38,811 nucleotides of DNA from Sphingobacteriales bacterium TSM_CSM (GCA_002212725.1 MTCR01000052.1:1-38811); one strand, 5' to 3'. Shown: positions 8,042 through 15,765, counted from the stretch's first letter. The notes: generated from the sequence alone by a model not told the origin. A program made the numbers and translations.

Positions 8042-8202
8042 GTGCAAACGCTGGCTACAGAATATGAAACTGCCCTGCAAAACCAGCCTGTGGCAGAGTA
8101 AGCAAGGCAGTTTTATAAGTGTGCCTTAGCAGTGCAATACACAATACCTACAACTGCTTGCTGCATGGGGCAGGGTGGGTTGGTTGTAGGGTTACTCAGT
8201 GT
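8042..8202. repeat. Direct repeat, copy 2 (161 bp)
   Basis: This is the second copy of 7726-7886. It carries a displaced, promoterless piece of the nitronate monooxygenase 3' end (VQTLATEYETALQNQPVAE and stop at 8099-8101) and runs into the true last codons of the minus-strand RND adaptor, which ends at 8192. Confidence 0.95.
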
Positions 8203-9550
8203 CTTCTTCCTTGTTTTTACCCGTGTTGGTATAGAGTTGGTCTTTTGCCACCACCTCAACGCTCATGCTGTCTTCCAGTTTTTTGTTTACCACGCGGTAG
8301 GGGGCGGTAACCACATCTTCGCCGGCTTGCAGCCCTTCCGCAATTTCAATATAGGTATTGTCTTGCACGCCGGGTTTTACCTTTCGGCTAAATACTTTGC
8401 CGTCTTTATGTATAAAAACCAGTTCCTGCAACTCGTTAGTGCCAATTTCGGCAGTTTTGCTTTTTTTAAGTGAATCGGGTATTTCTCTTACGGTAACGGC
8501 CTGTATGGGCACGGTTACCACGTTTTCAACCCGCTTGGTTTGAATATCAACCGATGCCGACATACCGGGGCGAAACGGCATTTTGTATGCTTTAAACAAA
8601 TCGCGGTAAGTATCGGGCATTAGCCGTATTTTAACGGTAAAGTTGGTAATCTGGTCGCCCGAAAGTTGGTTGGTGCTGTTGGCGCTGCTGGCAATATGAG
8701 TTACTACGCCGGTAAATTTATGGTCGAGGTAGGCATCTATTTCTACCTGTGCAGTATCGCCAACCGATACCCGTATAATGTCGTTTTCGCTCACATCTAC
8801 GCGCACTTCAATATTGCTGAAGTTGGCAATTTTCATAATTTCGGTTCCCGAAAACTGCGAGGTACCCACCACGCGCTCTCCCTGTTTAATATTCAGCTTA
8901 GAAACCACACCGCTTATGGGTGCATATACATTGGTGCGTTTAAGGTTGTCTTTGGCTTCTTTGAGCGATGCCTGTGCGCTTTGCACATTGTACCCGGCGC
9001 CTTCAATGCTTTTAGATAAGGCCTGCATTTGTGCTTCTATATTTTTTACGGCAGTTTCGGCCGTTTCAAGGTCGGCTTTTGAAATTACCTCGTCATTAAA
9101 CAGTTGCTTGTTGCGGTTCAGGGTTTTCCGGGCCGCATCTAACTGCACCTGCAATTGGGTAAGTTGCGCCTGTGCATTGGAAGTGCTTGATTTTGATACG
9201 TTTACCGCTGCATCGGCACGGTCAACCATAGAAACATAGGTATCGGGGTTTATTTTGGCCAACAGGGCGCCGGCTTTTACCTCCTGCCCTTCCTCTACCA
9301 ATAGTTGCACTACTTCGCCCGATACATCGGGGGTTATAGATACTTCTACTTCGGGATATACCTTGCCATTGGCCGATACCGTTTCAATAATGGTGCGCTT
9401 TTCCGATTTTTCGGTTGCTACTTTGGTGTATTGCGGTTTGCCTATCCAGCCTTTTTGTTTTCCTACTACAACACCAACAACCGCTATTACTGCTATTGCT
9501 GCCAACAGGTATAGCAGGCGGTTGTTTCTTTTCTTTTTCTGTTGTGCCAT
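8192..9550 (-). CDS. Efflux RND transporter periplasmic adaptor subunit (HlyD/MacA-like)
   Basis: 452 residues. It has a basic N-terminus followed by one membrane helix (RLLYLLAAIAVIAVVGVVVG, residues 12-31). Then come a biotinyl-lipoyl-like half (GKVYPEVEVSITPDVSGEVV, EEGQEVKAGALLAKINPDTY), a long alpha-helical hairpin (about residues 105-195), and the second lipoyl half (APISGVVSKLNIKQGERVVG). Beta-barrel and membrane-proximal domains follow to the C-terminus. The family bridges an inner-membrane pump and an outer-membrane TolC-like channel; MacA-type members partner with MacB ABC permeases. No pump or channel gene is adjacent here. The ATG at 9550 is well placed. The 3' end lies inside the direct repeat but seems intact. 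Confidence 0.88.
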   Translation of the reverse strand: MAQQKKKRNNRLLYLLAAIAVIAVVGVVVGKQKGWIGKPQYTKVATEKSEKRTIIETVSANGKVYPEVEVSITPDVSGEVVQLLVEEGQEVKAGALLAKINPDTYVSMVDRADAAVNVSKSSTSNAQAQLTQLQVQLDAARKTLNRNKQLFNDEVISKADLETAETAVKNIEAQMQALSKSIEGAGYNVQSAQASLKEAKDNLKRTNVYAPISGVVSKLNIKQGERVVGTSQFSGTEIMKIANFSNIEVRVDVSENDIIRVSVGDTAQVEIDAYLDHKFTGVVTHIASSANSTNQLSGDQITNFTVKIRLMPDTYRDLFKAYKMPFRPGMSASVDIQTKRVENVVTVPIQAVTVREIPDSLKKSKTAEIGTNELQELVFIHKDGKVFSRKVKPGVQDNTYIEIAEGLQAGEDVVTAPYRVVNKKLEDSMSVEVVAKDQLYTNTGKNKEEDTE

Positions 9551-9670
9551 TGTTTGTTTTTTGTGAACTTTAGCTTGTTAAGGGCAACAGCATTGCCGTC
9601 TTTTCATTATTTGTTGTTTTTTTTGCGGGTAAATTACTGTAAACCACTCTTTTTTTGTTGCAGACCGCAA

Positions 9671-10036
9671 CTATTGGCCTTGTTTGCCCCCTGCGGCCAT
9701 GCGTTGCAGTTTTTCGGCATGTACCTGCCCCCAATTGTAAATAGACTCAATTACGGGCTGCAATGAGCGGCCGCATTCGGTAAGCGTATATTCTACCGTA
9801 GGCGGCACTGTGGCATAGGCTTTTCGGGCAACTATCTCGTGCTGTTCCAGCAGTTTCAGTTCTTTTACCAGCATCCGGGCGGTAATGCCGCTTACGTCGC
9901 GCTCCAACTCCTTAAAACGCAGTGTGCCGTTTTTCATAAGACTGTATATAATGGCAAATTTCCACTTGCCCTCCAGTATGTCTAAGGTTTGCCTGAACGG
10001 GCAATTTACATATTTTTTTGAAGAAATTGTTTTCAT
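9671..10036 (-). CDS. HxlR-family winged-helix transcriptional regulator
   Basis: 121 residues. The family core is clear: CPFRQTLDILEGKWKFAIIY, LRFKELERDVSGITARML and VEYTLTECGRSLQPVIESI. Cys12 sits at the position of the redox-sensing Cys in HxlR regulators such as HypR/YodB, which respond to electrophiles or disulfide stress. It is divergent from the pirin-MOSC pair, an arrangement in which HxlR proteins usually control themselves and the neighbour. The gap contains a full promoter and nested palindromes (separate entries). Start is the ATG at 10036. Confidence 0.9.
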   Translation of the reverse strand: MKTISSKKYVNCPFRQTLDILEGKWKFAIIYSLMKNGTLRFKELERDVSGITARMLVKELKLLEQHEIVARKAYATVPPTVEYTLTECGRSLQPVIESIYNWGQVHAEKLQRMAAGGKQGQ

Positions 10037-10058
10037 AAATGCCTTGTTTTAAACAATG

Positions 10059-10093
10059 GTTACACATTGTATATTGATATACACCGGTGTAAC
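10059..10093. promoter_or_regulatory. Nested palindromes, candidate HxlR operator
   Basis: GTTACAC (10059-10065) is inverted as GTGTAAC (10087-10093). Inside lies TGTATAT-TG-ATATACA (10068-10083), a 7-bp-arm palindrome with nearly the same centre (10076 versus 10075.5). It lies just downstream of the hxlR -7 box, over the expected transcription start. A dimeric winged-helix repressor could bind here. That it is the HxlR site is inferred from position and symmetry. Confidence 0.6.
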
Positions 10094-10099
10094 TACTTG

Positions 10100-10130
10100 C
10101 AAAAGTATAGCATTACCGGTATTTTTGCAA
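10100..10130 (-). promoter_or_regulatory. Promoter of the hxlR-type gene
   Basis: On the minus strand TTG (10130-10128) is followed after 20 bases by TACTTTTG (10107-10100), a full match to the Bacteroidota -33/-7 promoter. It points to the ATG at 10036. Confidence 0.65.
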
Positions 10131-10206
10131 CAGCATTGGTAAAAAACACACCAAAAGGCATAACCAAACTTTTAAAACATTGTTTAAACATTGAAAACAC
10201 ACTGCC

Positions 10207-11082
10207 ATGAACCGGAAAGATTTTTTAAAAAAAGGGTTGCTGGGTACGGGCATTTTTGCGGCAAGCGCCGCCCTTGGCAACGTAATACAAAACAATATTG
10301 ATGAGTTGATGCCGCTCAACCTCATCGGGTTCAATCACCTTCCCAATACAAAATCCACGCTTATGAAAAACATGGTTCTTCACAAATCTGTTTCGCGCGG
10401 CCACGCCAACCACGGCTGGCTCAACTCTTACCACACCTTTAGTTTTGCCAATTACTATAACCCCGAGCGCATGCACTTTGGTGTACTTCGGGTATTAAAT
10501 GATGATACCGTAGCGCCGGCTATGGGCTTTGGCACCCATCCGCACGATAACATGGAAATTATCAGCATTCCGCTGCAGGGAGATTTGCAGCATAAAGACA
10601 GCATGGGCAATGTGCAGGTAATTAAACATGGCGACATTCAGGTTATGAGCGCCGGTACGGGCATTTACCACAGCGAGTTTAACAATAACCCCGACGCCGA
10701 GGTGAAGTTTCTGCAAATTTGGGTGTTTCCGAATAAACGAAACGTAACTCCCCGATATGACCAGATTACCCTGAACCTTGCCGACCGCAAAAACAAACTG
10801 CAACAAATTGTATCGCCCAACCCCGATGACAGTGGCGTGTGGATTCACCAAAACGCATGGTTCCATTTGGGCAGCTTTGACAAAGAGGTGAGCAGCAACT
10901 ACCGGGTTAAAGCGGCCAACAACGGCGTGTATGCTTTTGTACTAAAGGGCAGTTTTGAGGTAAACGGGCAACCGCTGCAAACCCGCGACGGGCTTGGAAT
11001 TTGGAACACCGCCGAACTAACCATGAAAGCTACCGACAACGATTCGGAAATTTTGCTCATGGATGTGCCAATGGGTGTGTAA
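10207..11082 (+). CDS. Pirin family protein with N-terminal Tat-like signal
   Basis: 291 residues. The pirin bicupin starts at about residue 54 (MVLHKSVSRGHANHGWLNSY, HTFSFANYYNPERMHFGVLR). Metal ligands are visible in THPHDNMEIIS and in the MSAGTGIYHSEF loop. Before it stands a 50-residue extension starting MNRKDFLKKGLLGTGIFAAS, which looks like a twin-arginine-type signal with one Arg replaced (RK instead of RR). Pirins bind Fe; bacterial members such as YhhW oxidise quercetin or modulate enzymes. Here the protein may be extracytoplasmic. It is followed after 30 bases by the MOSC gene and is divergent from the HxlR regulator. Confidence 0.88.
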   Translation: MNRKDFLKKGLLGTGIFAASAALGNVIQNNIDELMPLNLIGFNHLPNTKSTLMKNMVLHKSVSRGHANHGWLNSYHTFSFANYYNPERMHFGVLRVLNDDTVAPAMGFGTHPHDNMEIISIPLQGDLQHKDSMGNVQVIKHGDIQVMSAGTGIYHSEFNNNPDAEVKFLQIWVFPNKRNVTPRYDQITLNLADRKNKLQQIVSPNPDDSGVWIHQNAWFHLGSFDKEVSSNYRVKAANNGVYAFVLKGSFEVNGQPLQTRDGLGIWNTAELTMKATDNDSEILLMDVPMGV

Positions 11083-11112
11083 ACTTCCGGTATCTTGCAA
11101 AAAAACAGTCAG

Positions 11113-11754
11113 ATGCAGGTAGTTTGGGTAAATACGGGCAAAACCCGGCAGGTAGTTTGGGAGGGTAAAACAGTAAACACCGGCATTTTTAAAGAACCGG
11201 CAGCCGGTGTTCAGAAAATTACCTTTTCCGGCTTTGCCGGCGATGAGCAGGCCGATTTACATAACCACGGCGGCGCCGACAAAGCTGTGTATGCCTATGA
11301 ACTGGCCTACTACGAGCACTGGAAACTACTGCTGCAACGCTCTGACTGGCCGGGCGGCCTTTTTGGCGAAAACCTTACCACTACCGGCCTGCCCGACCAT
11401 GAAGTAATGCTGGGTGATGTGTATCGAACAGGCAGCGCCATACTGCAAGCCGTTCAGCCCCGAATTCCGTGCTTTAAACTCAACCTTCGGTTTAACCTGC
11501 CCAACATGGCCGATCTTTTTTACCAACAACAGCGGCATGGTACTTATTTCAGGGTCTTGCAGGAGGGGTTTGTAGAAGCCGGGGCTGCCATTACCCTGCT
11601 GGAGCGCCCACAAAACAGCGTTAGCATAAGCCGCGTAGCACAATGCTTTGTTACCAAAGGGCAAGACAAAGCATTGTTGCACCATATTTTGCAAATACCT
11701 GTTTTGCCACAGCGGTTGCGGCAGGTGTTTACCCGCTTTGCACAGGAGCTATAG
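11113..11754 (+). CDS. MOSC domain protein (YiiM-like)
   Basis: 213 residues. The MOSC sulfur-carrier domain is seen in GFAGDEQADLHNHGGADKAV, GLFGENLTTTGL and the Cys-containing PRIPCFKLNLRF. Relatives (YiiM, YuaD, the C-terminal domain of MOCOS) bind molybdenum cofactor or reduce hydroxylated bases. The C-terminal helices (about residues 160-213) are the usual 3-alpha extension of YiiM. The ATG at 11113 gives a family-like N-terminus (MQVVWVNTGKTRQ); a TTG at 11095 is possible but less likely. It starts 30 bases after the pirin gene, so co-transcription is likely. It ends 10 bases from the convergent MazG-like gene. Confidence 0.85.
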   Translation: MQVVWVNTGKTRQVVWEGKTVNTGIFKEPAAGVQKITFSGFAGDEQADLHNHGGADKAVYAYELAYYEHWKLLLQRSDWPGGLFGENLTTTGLPDHEVMLGDVYRTGSAILQAVQPRIPCFKLNLRFNLPNMADLFYQQQRHGTYFRVLQEGFVEAGAAITLLERPQNSVSISRVAQCFVTKGQDKALLHHILQIPVLPQRLRQVFTRFAQEL

Positions 11755-11764
11755 CACGCACCGG

Positions 11765-12091
11765 CTATTGCCATTTTCGCCCCTGGTTTATGGCATTTTT
11801 TTTACGGAAAGCAGTTTCCATGTCAATGTTAAAATAGTTTGCCAGGTCCAGCAAGTAGTTCAGCACATCGGCAAATTCTTCTTCCAAGTGAAAGTTATCG
11901 GGCTTTGTTTTGCCGGGTTCATCGTACAGGCGCGTATGCTTTCGTATGGCTTTTGCCAGTTCTCCCACTTCTTCGGAAAAGAGCAAAAAAATTTCGAGGT
12001 GGTTGTTTTTATCCCACCCCTGCTCGGTGCAAAGTTCCTTAATGTATTGCTGCAAGTGGGCAAGTGTGGGCTGCGGGGGTAAGTTTGGCAT
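11765..12091 (-). CDS. MazG-like nucleotide pyrophosphohydrolase
   Basis: 108 residues, single domain. It has the all-alpha NTP-PPase motifs EExxE (SEEVGELAKAIRKH) and ExxD (EEFADVLNYLLDLANYF), which bind Mg2+. Such small proteins cleave non-canonical or excess NTPs to NMP and pyrophosphate. The ATG at 12091 (MPNLPPQPTLAHLQQYIKEL) fits the family; an in-frame start at 12157 would add an unlikely hydrophobic stretch that overlaps the terminator region. Substrate not known. Confidence 0.85.
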   Translation of the reverse strand: MPNLPPQPTLAHLQQYIKELCTEQGWDKNNHLEIFLLFSEEVGELAKAIRKHTRLYDEPGKTKPDNFHLEEEFADVLNYLLDLANYFNIDMETAFRKKNAINQGRKWQ

Positions 12092-12131
12092 AAGTAAAGG
12101 TAAAAATTGAATGACAAAGGCCGAAAAATAC

Positions 12132-12176
12132 AAAAAAACCGGCGCTGCTTTTTGCATGGCAACACCGGTTTTTTTT
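12132..12176 (-). terminator. Intrinsic terminator of the papain-like gene
   Basis: AAAAAAACCGG (12132-12142) pairs with CCGGTTTTTTT (12165-12175). On the minus strand the stem is followed by a seven-T run, as expected for a transcript ending after 12221. Confidence 0.75.
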
Positions 12177-12220
12177 ACATTTATTATTCCGAAACAAGCC
12201 TGTTTGCCGCAAGAGGGGGC

Positions 12221-13885
12221 TTATTGCATTTTTTTACGGTTGCGTTCGGTTTGGGTAAACTGTTGTATTCTTCTTTGCAGTTCGCCGGTTTTGCGGTGGT
12301 GTTCCAGCATTTTGCGAATTTCGGCAGTGGTATAGGCGTTTTGATTTTTGGCATTAACTACCGTAGGCGCGGGCGAAGCATCGCCTTTTCGGGGAGTTCG
12401 GTTGGGGCGTAGGCTTTGGTTGTAGTCAGAGCGTTTGCCGTTGGGGTCGTCAATTACACCGTTTTGCACATACAGCGGGGCGTCATTGTCGTTGGTAAAA
12501 TAGAAGTAGTTGTTGCTTTCATCGTATTCCTGCACGTCGTCGTAACCATCGGCAATAAGTACAAAGTAGTAGTTTCCGGTAAGGTTGGCGGGCACGTTAT
12601 AATCCCACAGAAATCCTTCGCTGCCAAATTGGTCGGCCACGCTTGAGCCTCCGGGCACATCTACATTATTCCACCAATTGCCCGATGAGCCGGGGCCCTG
12701 GTCGAGCGGCCCGTTATGTTGGGCATTGTCATATTCATCGGTATAATAGTCGTACAGCATTACGCCCCATTCGTTGGCGTCGTAGGCATTGTAGTAAATA
12801 TACACAATGCTCCAGCGTTCGTTGGCATAAATGGTTCGGTCGCCAATATTATACACGTTGTAAAAAATAGTTCTCGAAATGGGGTCGGCGGGGTCTTCAT
12901 CGTAGTCGTACAAATCCCAGGCAATCAGGTCGGCATTGCCTTCTACAATTACGTTGTCGTCCACCTGATTGTCGCCGTTGCTGTCGGGGTCAAAGTTGCT
13001 GCGTTTGTTGTTGGCTACAAAGGCAGAAAAGCAGAAACTGTTTTGAAAGAAGTTGTAATCAACCCAGATATAGCCGTTATCTCCCCATTGCGGCCCCCAT
13101 GAGTTTACCACTTTAAAAGCACCATTAGGGCCTTTGTTATCATCGTAACCAGAAACGGCAACGGCGTGGTAGGCATGTTGTCCGGTATAGCCATAGGTAT
13201 CGGAGGTAAGAACGCCGGTGCTGTTCCATTGCAGGAAGTTGTCGCCCACCCGCACACCAATGGCCACCGGTCGTCCTTGCCCCAGGTATTCGCGAATAGA
13301 GTTAACCGTAGGGTCAATTTTGCGGTAGTTGGTAATTTTAAAATTGGCGGCCTCATTAGTCCATGAGCTGGGTGGCGAGGAACTGCAATCGCCCAGTCCG
13401 TTGTATGGTGCGGTGGCCATAGTGGCAATACCGCGCGATTGTATTACATCAAAAGCGGCTTCAAAGGTAGTTCCGTTGCAGTTATCGCCTTTATAACCGG
13501 GGTCAACCGCCCAAAACAGGTCTTTGGGGCTAAACTGTTTGGAGGATTGCGCCAGTTGAGCGTTGGTGTAGTTGTTGTCTATGCCCTCAATGGTGGTTTT
13601 AATGTTGTACCCTACCGACCACCCGATGCAGGTTCCGTATTGCCCTTGGTCGCCAATGGGCGGAAATTTGGCGGTTAAATCTATGGCAGCAGGTATGCCG
13701 GTGCCTTCGTTGAGGTTAATGTCAGATTCTACCTGGTCTAAGTTTTCGTTGTCTTCCAGCCAGCCCAGTGAGTCGAGCAATTCAAGCACATCGTTGGTGG
13801 TTTCTTCATCGCAGGAGTAAAAAAGCCCGGCAAACGAAAATAAAACCAGCAGAGGAAGTAAGCGCAGTATTCGTAACTGTTTCAT
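12221..13885 (-). CDS. Papain-like (C1 family) cysteine peptidase lipoprotein
   Basis: 554 residues. A lipoprotein signal ends at C25 (FAGLFYSC). A short acidic linker leads into a C1A-like peptidase: Q80 and C86 in GDQGQYGTCIGWS, H240 in GQHAYHAVAVSGYDD, N261 in KVVNSWGPQWGDNGY. All catalytic positions are present, with the C-x-G-W variant of the active-site helix. After about residue 290 comes an Asp/Tyr/Asn-rich beta domain (about 310-480) and a charged C-terminal tail (EIRKMLEHHRKTGELQRRIQ). No T9SS tail, so it is probably anchored by lipid at the outer membrane or in the periplasm. Target proteins are unknown. The start ATG at 13885 opens the signal peptide. Confidence 0.88.
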   Translation of the reverse strand: MKQLRILRLLPLLVLFSFAGLFYSCDEETTNDVLELLDSLGWLEDNENLDQVESDINLNEGTGIPAAIDLTAKFPPIGDQGQYGTCIGWSVGYNIKTTIEGIDNNYTNAQLAQSSKQFSPKDLFWAVDPGYKGDNCNGTTFEAAFDVIQSRGIATMATAPYNGLGDCSSSPPSSWTNEAANFKITNYRKIDPTVNSIREYLGQGRPVAIGVRVGDNFLQWNSTGVLTSDTYGYTGQHAYHAVAVSGYDDNKGPNGAFKVVNSWGPQWGDNGYIWVDYNFFQNSFCFSAFVANNKRSNFDPDSNGDNQVDDNVIVEGNADLIAWDLYDYDEDPADPISRTIFYNVYNIGDRTIYANERWSIVYIYYNAYDANEWGVMLYDYYTDEYDNAQHNGPLDQGPGSSGNWWNNVDVPGGSSVADQFGSEGFLWDYNVPANLTGNYYFVLIADGYDDVQEYDESNNYFYFTNDNDAPLYVQNGVIDDPNGKRSDYNQSLRPNRTPRKGDASPAPTVVNAKNQNAYTTAEIRKMLEHHRKTGELQRRIQQFTQTERNRKKMQ

Positions 13886-14017
13886 AGGGTATTTTTTAGG
13901 TATTGCGGTAATAAAAAGAAGTAACGAAATAAAAAAGGTTGTTTTACAGGGAAATTTGAAGACAAAAATGACTTTGGGTTTTGACGCACAATTTACGAAA
14001 AAGTTTACAAATGGTGG

Positions 14018-15121
14018 TTAAATTAATAACCCGATGAGTGTTTTTACCGCATTTTGCAGCAGGTTTTGTTTTTCGTACTGCAGTCCGCTGTGCTGCAATG
14101 CCTGTTGTATGGCTGCGGGCAATTGCAGGTTGTTTTGCGAAACGGCATAAAAAACGCCTTGCTGCATAAACCGGTGGGCAAGATATTCCTGCTCGGTTTG
14201 GCCGGGTGTTGGTATAAGCACGGCTTTTTTACCCAAGGCGGCCAAATCCATAATAGTGCTGTAACCCGACCTTGCCACCACCACTTCTGCCTGCAACATC
14301 AGGCGGTTTAGCTGCGGGGTGGTCAGGTGGTCGTAAATTTGCCAGTTTCCGGTTTGGCATACGGCGTTGGTTTCGGTAATGCCCCTTGCCATTGCCACCA
14401 CCGGTTGGGTAAAGGTGGTTGCTTGTTGAAGCAGCAGTTCCTCCAGTTGGGTGCGCTGCGGTTCGGGGCCCGAAAGAATAATGAGCACTTGAGGGGGCGT
14501 TTGTTCGGGCAGTGGTGTTTGGGGCAAATTGGCAGTCATTCGCGAAAGCGGGCCAATAAACCGGTAAAACGGTGCTGCCAATGGTTTTTGGTGTGCCAGA
14601 TTGCCGCTCAGGTTGTGTTGGGGGTGGTCAAAATCGGGTATCCAGCAGGCGGTAAAGCGTTGCATAAACAGGCGGTTTAACCCCAACAGCACCGGCTGTA
14701 AAAACCGCAATGCCGGCGGCGTTTGAATAAAAACCTGATGTGTAATAAAAACCGAAGGCTTACCCCGAAGGCAGCAACCATACCGGTTGTCTGATATAAC
14801 CGCACCCGCCCGGTATTTTGCCGCAATTTGGTTAATTGCCTCCTGCTCGCGTGCAATTTGGCGCAGTATTTTAGGAATTTGCCTTGCCATAACCGCTGCC
14901 ATTTGTTGCCCTTTGGCGGGGTACACAATATCATAAGAAGGCAGTTGCAGGGCTGCAAGTTGCGGAAACTCCTGTTGCAACAAATTGAGCGAGCGGCCGT
15001 CGGCGGCCAGCAAAACAGTGGCATCTTGCTGCAACAATTCATTTATAAGCGGTATGCAGCGTGTGGCATGACCCAACCCCCAATTAAGCGGTGCAACTAT
15101 TATAACCGGTTTTTTGTTCAA
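14018..15121 (-). CDS. MurG-like glycosyltransferase (GT28-type C-terminal fold)
   Basis: About 367 residues. The N-terminus PVIIVAPLNWGLGHATRCIP is the phylum's variant of the MurG/UDP-sugar transferase first loop. The C-terminal half has LIILSGPEPQRTQLEELL, VVARSGYSTIMDLAALGKKA and LIPTPGQTEQEYLAHRFMQQ, the nucleotide-sugar site of GT28-like enzymes. It probably transfers a sugar at the inner membrane; acceptor and donor are not evident. No ATG precedes the domain. I prefer the TTG at 15121 (reads MNKKPVIIVAP), as relatives start there, but a TTG at 15169 is also possible. A -7 box is present at 15200-15207. Confidence 0.82.
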   Translation of the reverse strand: MNKKPVIIVAPLNWGLGHATRCIPLINELLQQDATVLLAADGRSLNLLQQEFPQLAALQLPSYDIVYPAKGQQMAAVMARQIPKILRQIAREQEAINQIAAKYRAGAVISDNRYGCCLRGKPSVFITHQVFIQTPPALRFLQPVLLGLNRLFMQRFTACWIPDFDHPQHNLSGNLAHQKPLAAPFYRFIGPLSRMTANLPQTPLPEQTPPQVLIILSGPEPQRTQLEELLLQQATTFTQPVVAMARGITETNAVCQTGNWQIYDHLTTPQLNRLMLQAEVVVARSGYSTIMDLAALGKKAVLIPTPGQTEQEYLAHRFMQQGVFYAVSQNNLQLPAAIQQALQHSGLQYEKQNLLQNAVKTLIGLLI

Positions 15122-15199
15122 GAATGGTGCAATAAAGAATTGATGTTGCCTGTTGTTTGCCTGTTGCAATTTAACAGTGTAATTTTGCGTTTACAAGTG

Positions 15200-15207
15200 C
15201 AAAGGTA
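15200..15207 (-). promoter_or_regulatory. -7 box TACCTTTG for the MurG-like gene
   Basis: The minus strand of CAAAGGTA is TACCTTTG, matching TAnnTTTG. I could not place a TTG at -33. The position would allow a start at either 15169 or 15121. Confidence 0.45.
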
Positions 15208-15250
15208 ATTGCCCTGCCGTTATTATTTGACCGGGTTTAACAATAAAATT

Positions 15251-15445
15251 ATGAACAAATACTCCCTGTGCCTGCCCCTGCTTGCCGTACTGTTTATACT
15301 CTTAAGTTGCAGCGGCTGCGGGTCGTTAAAAAAAACAAAGTGCAAAGAATGTCCTGTGTTTTCTCAACATAACCATAACAACCCTAAAGGTGCTTCCTGT
15401 TTTGGTGCTGTGCAACAGCAACCAGTAACCGCCGGCACACCGTAG
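15251..15445 (+). CDS. Small cysteine-rich lipoprotein (64 aa)
   Basis: MNKYSLCLPLLAVLFILLSC is a clear lipoprotein signal, with the modified Cys either C20 (ILLSC) or C23 (CSGC). The mature part is only about 42 residues, with KTKCKECPVFSQ, an HNHNN cluster and a further Cys (GASCFG). It resembles the next gene downstream (C-x(1-2)-C-P-x-F-S-Q), so the two are probably tandem paralogues. The ATG at 15251 opens the signal. No function can be assigned; the Cys/His content would allow metal or thiol chemistry. Confidence 0.65.
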   Translation: MNKYSLCLPLLAVLFILLSCSGCGSLKKTKCKECPVFSQHNHNNPKGASCFGAVQQQPVTAGTP

Positions 15446-15475
15446 TTCAAACCCCCAAAAAACAATATAAACAAA

Positions 15476-15622
15476 ATGAAAACCATGAGAATTGTTGCCG
15501 CTGCCCTGCTCGTATGCTTCCTGTTCAGCAACTGTGCAGCCATTAAAAACCGCCGGTGCGATTGTCCGAAATTTTCGCAGGCGGGCAACCCTTCCGAACA
15601 GGTTGCCGAAACCGGGTGCTGA
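15476..15622 (+). CDS. Very small lipoprotein (48 aa), paralogue of the preceding gene
   Basis: The ATG at 15476 opens MKTMRIVAAALLVCFLFSNC, a lipoprotein signal with C20. The short mature part AAIKNRRCDCPKFSQAGNPS ends in a last Cys before TGA. The CDCPKFSQ segment mirrors KCKECPVFSQ in the gene 30 bases upstream. It is below the size most gene callers report. Signal, paralogy and tight spacing support it as real; function unknown. Confidence 0.6.
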   Translation: MKTMRIVAAALLVCFLFSNCAAIKNRRCDCPKFSQAGNPSEQVAETGC

Positions 15623-15680
15623 TTTTTATTTTTTCTTGAGTTTCTGCCGGCAAAAAGATACAGCAGCCCAAAAAATGCTG

Positions 15681-15688
15681 TAATTTTG
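15681..15688 (+). promoter_or_regulatory. -7 box TAATTTTG before the oxidoreductase beta-subunit gene
   Basis: TAATTTTG is a full match to TAnnTTTG, 78 bases before the ATG at 15766. No -33 TTG is visible at the right distance. Confidence 0.4.
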
Positions 15689-15765
15689 CTTTCGGCTTAA
15701 CCCCGTTCTTGTTCTTTTTGCACAAAGCGGTACAGGTGTTTATTATTGCACAACAAAGACAAACT

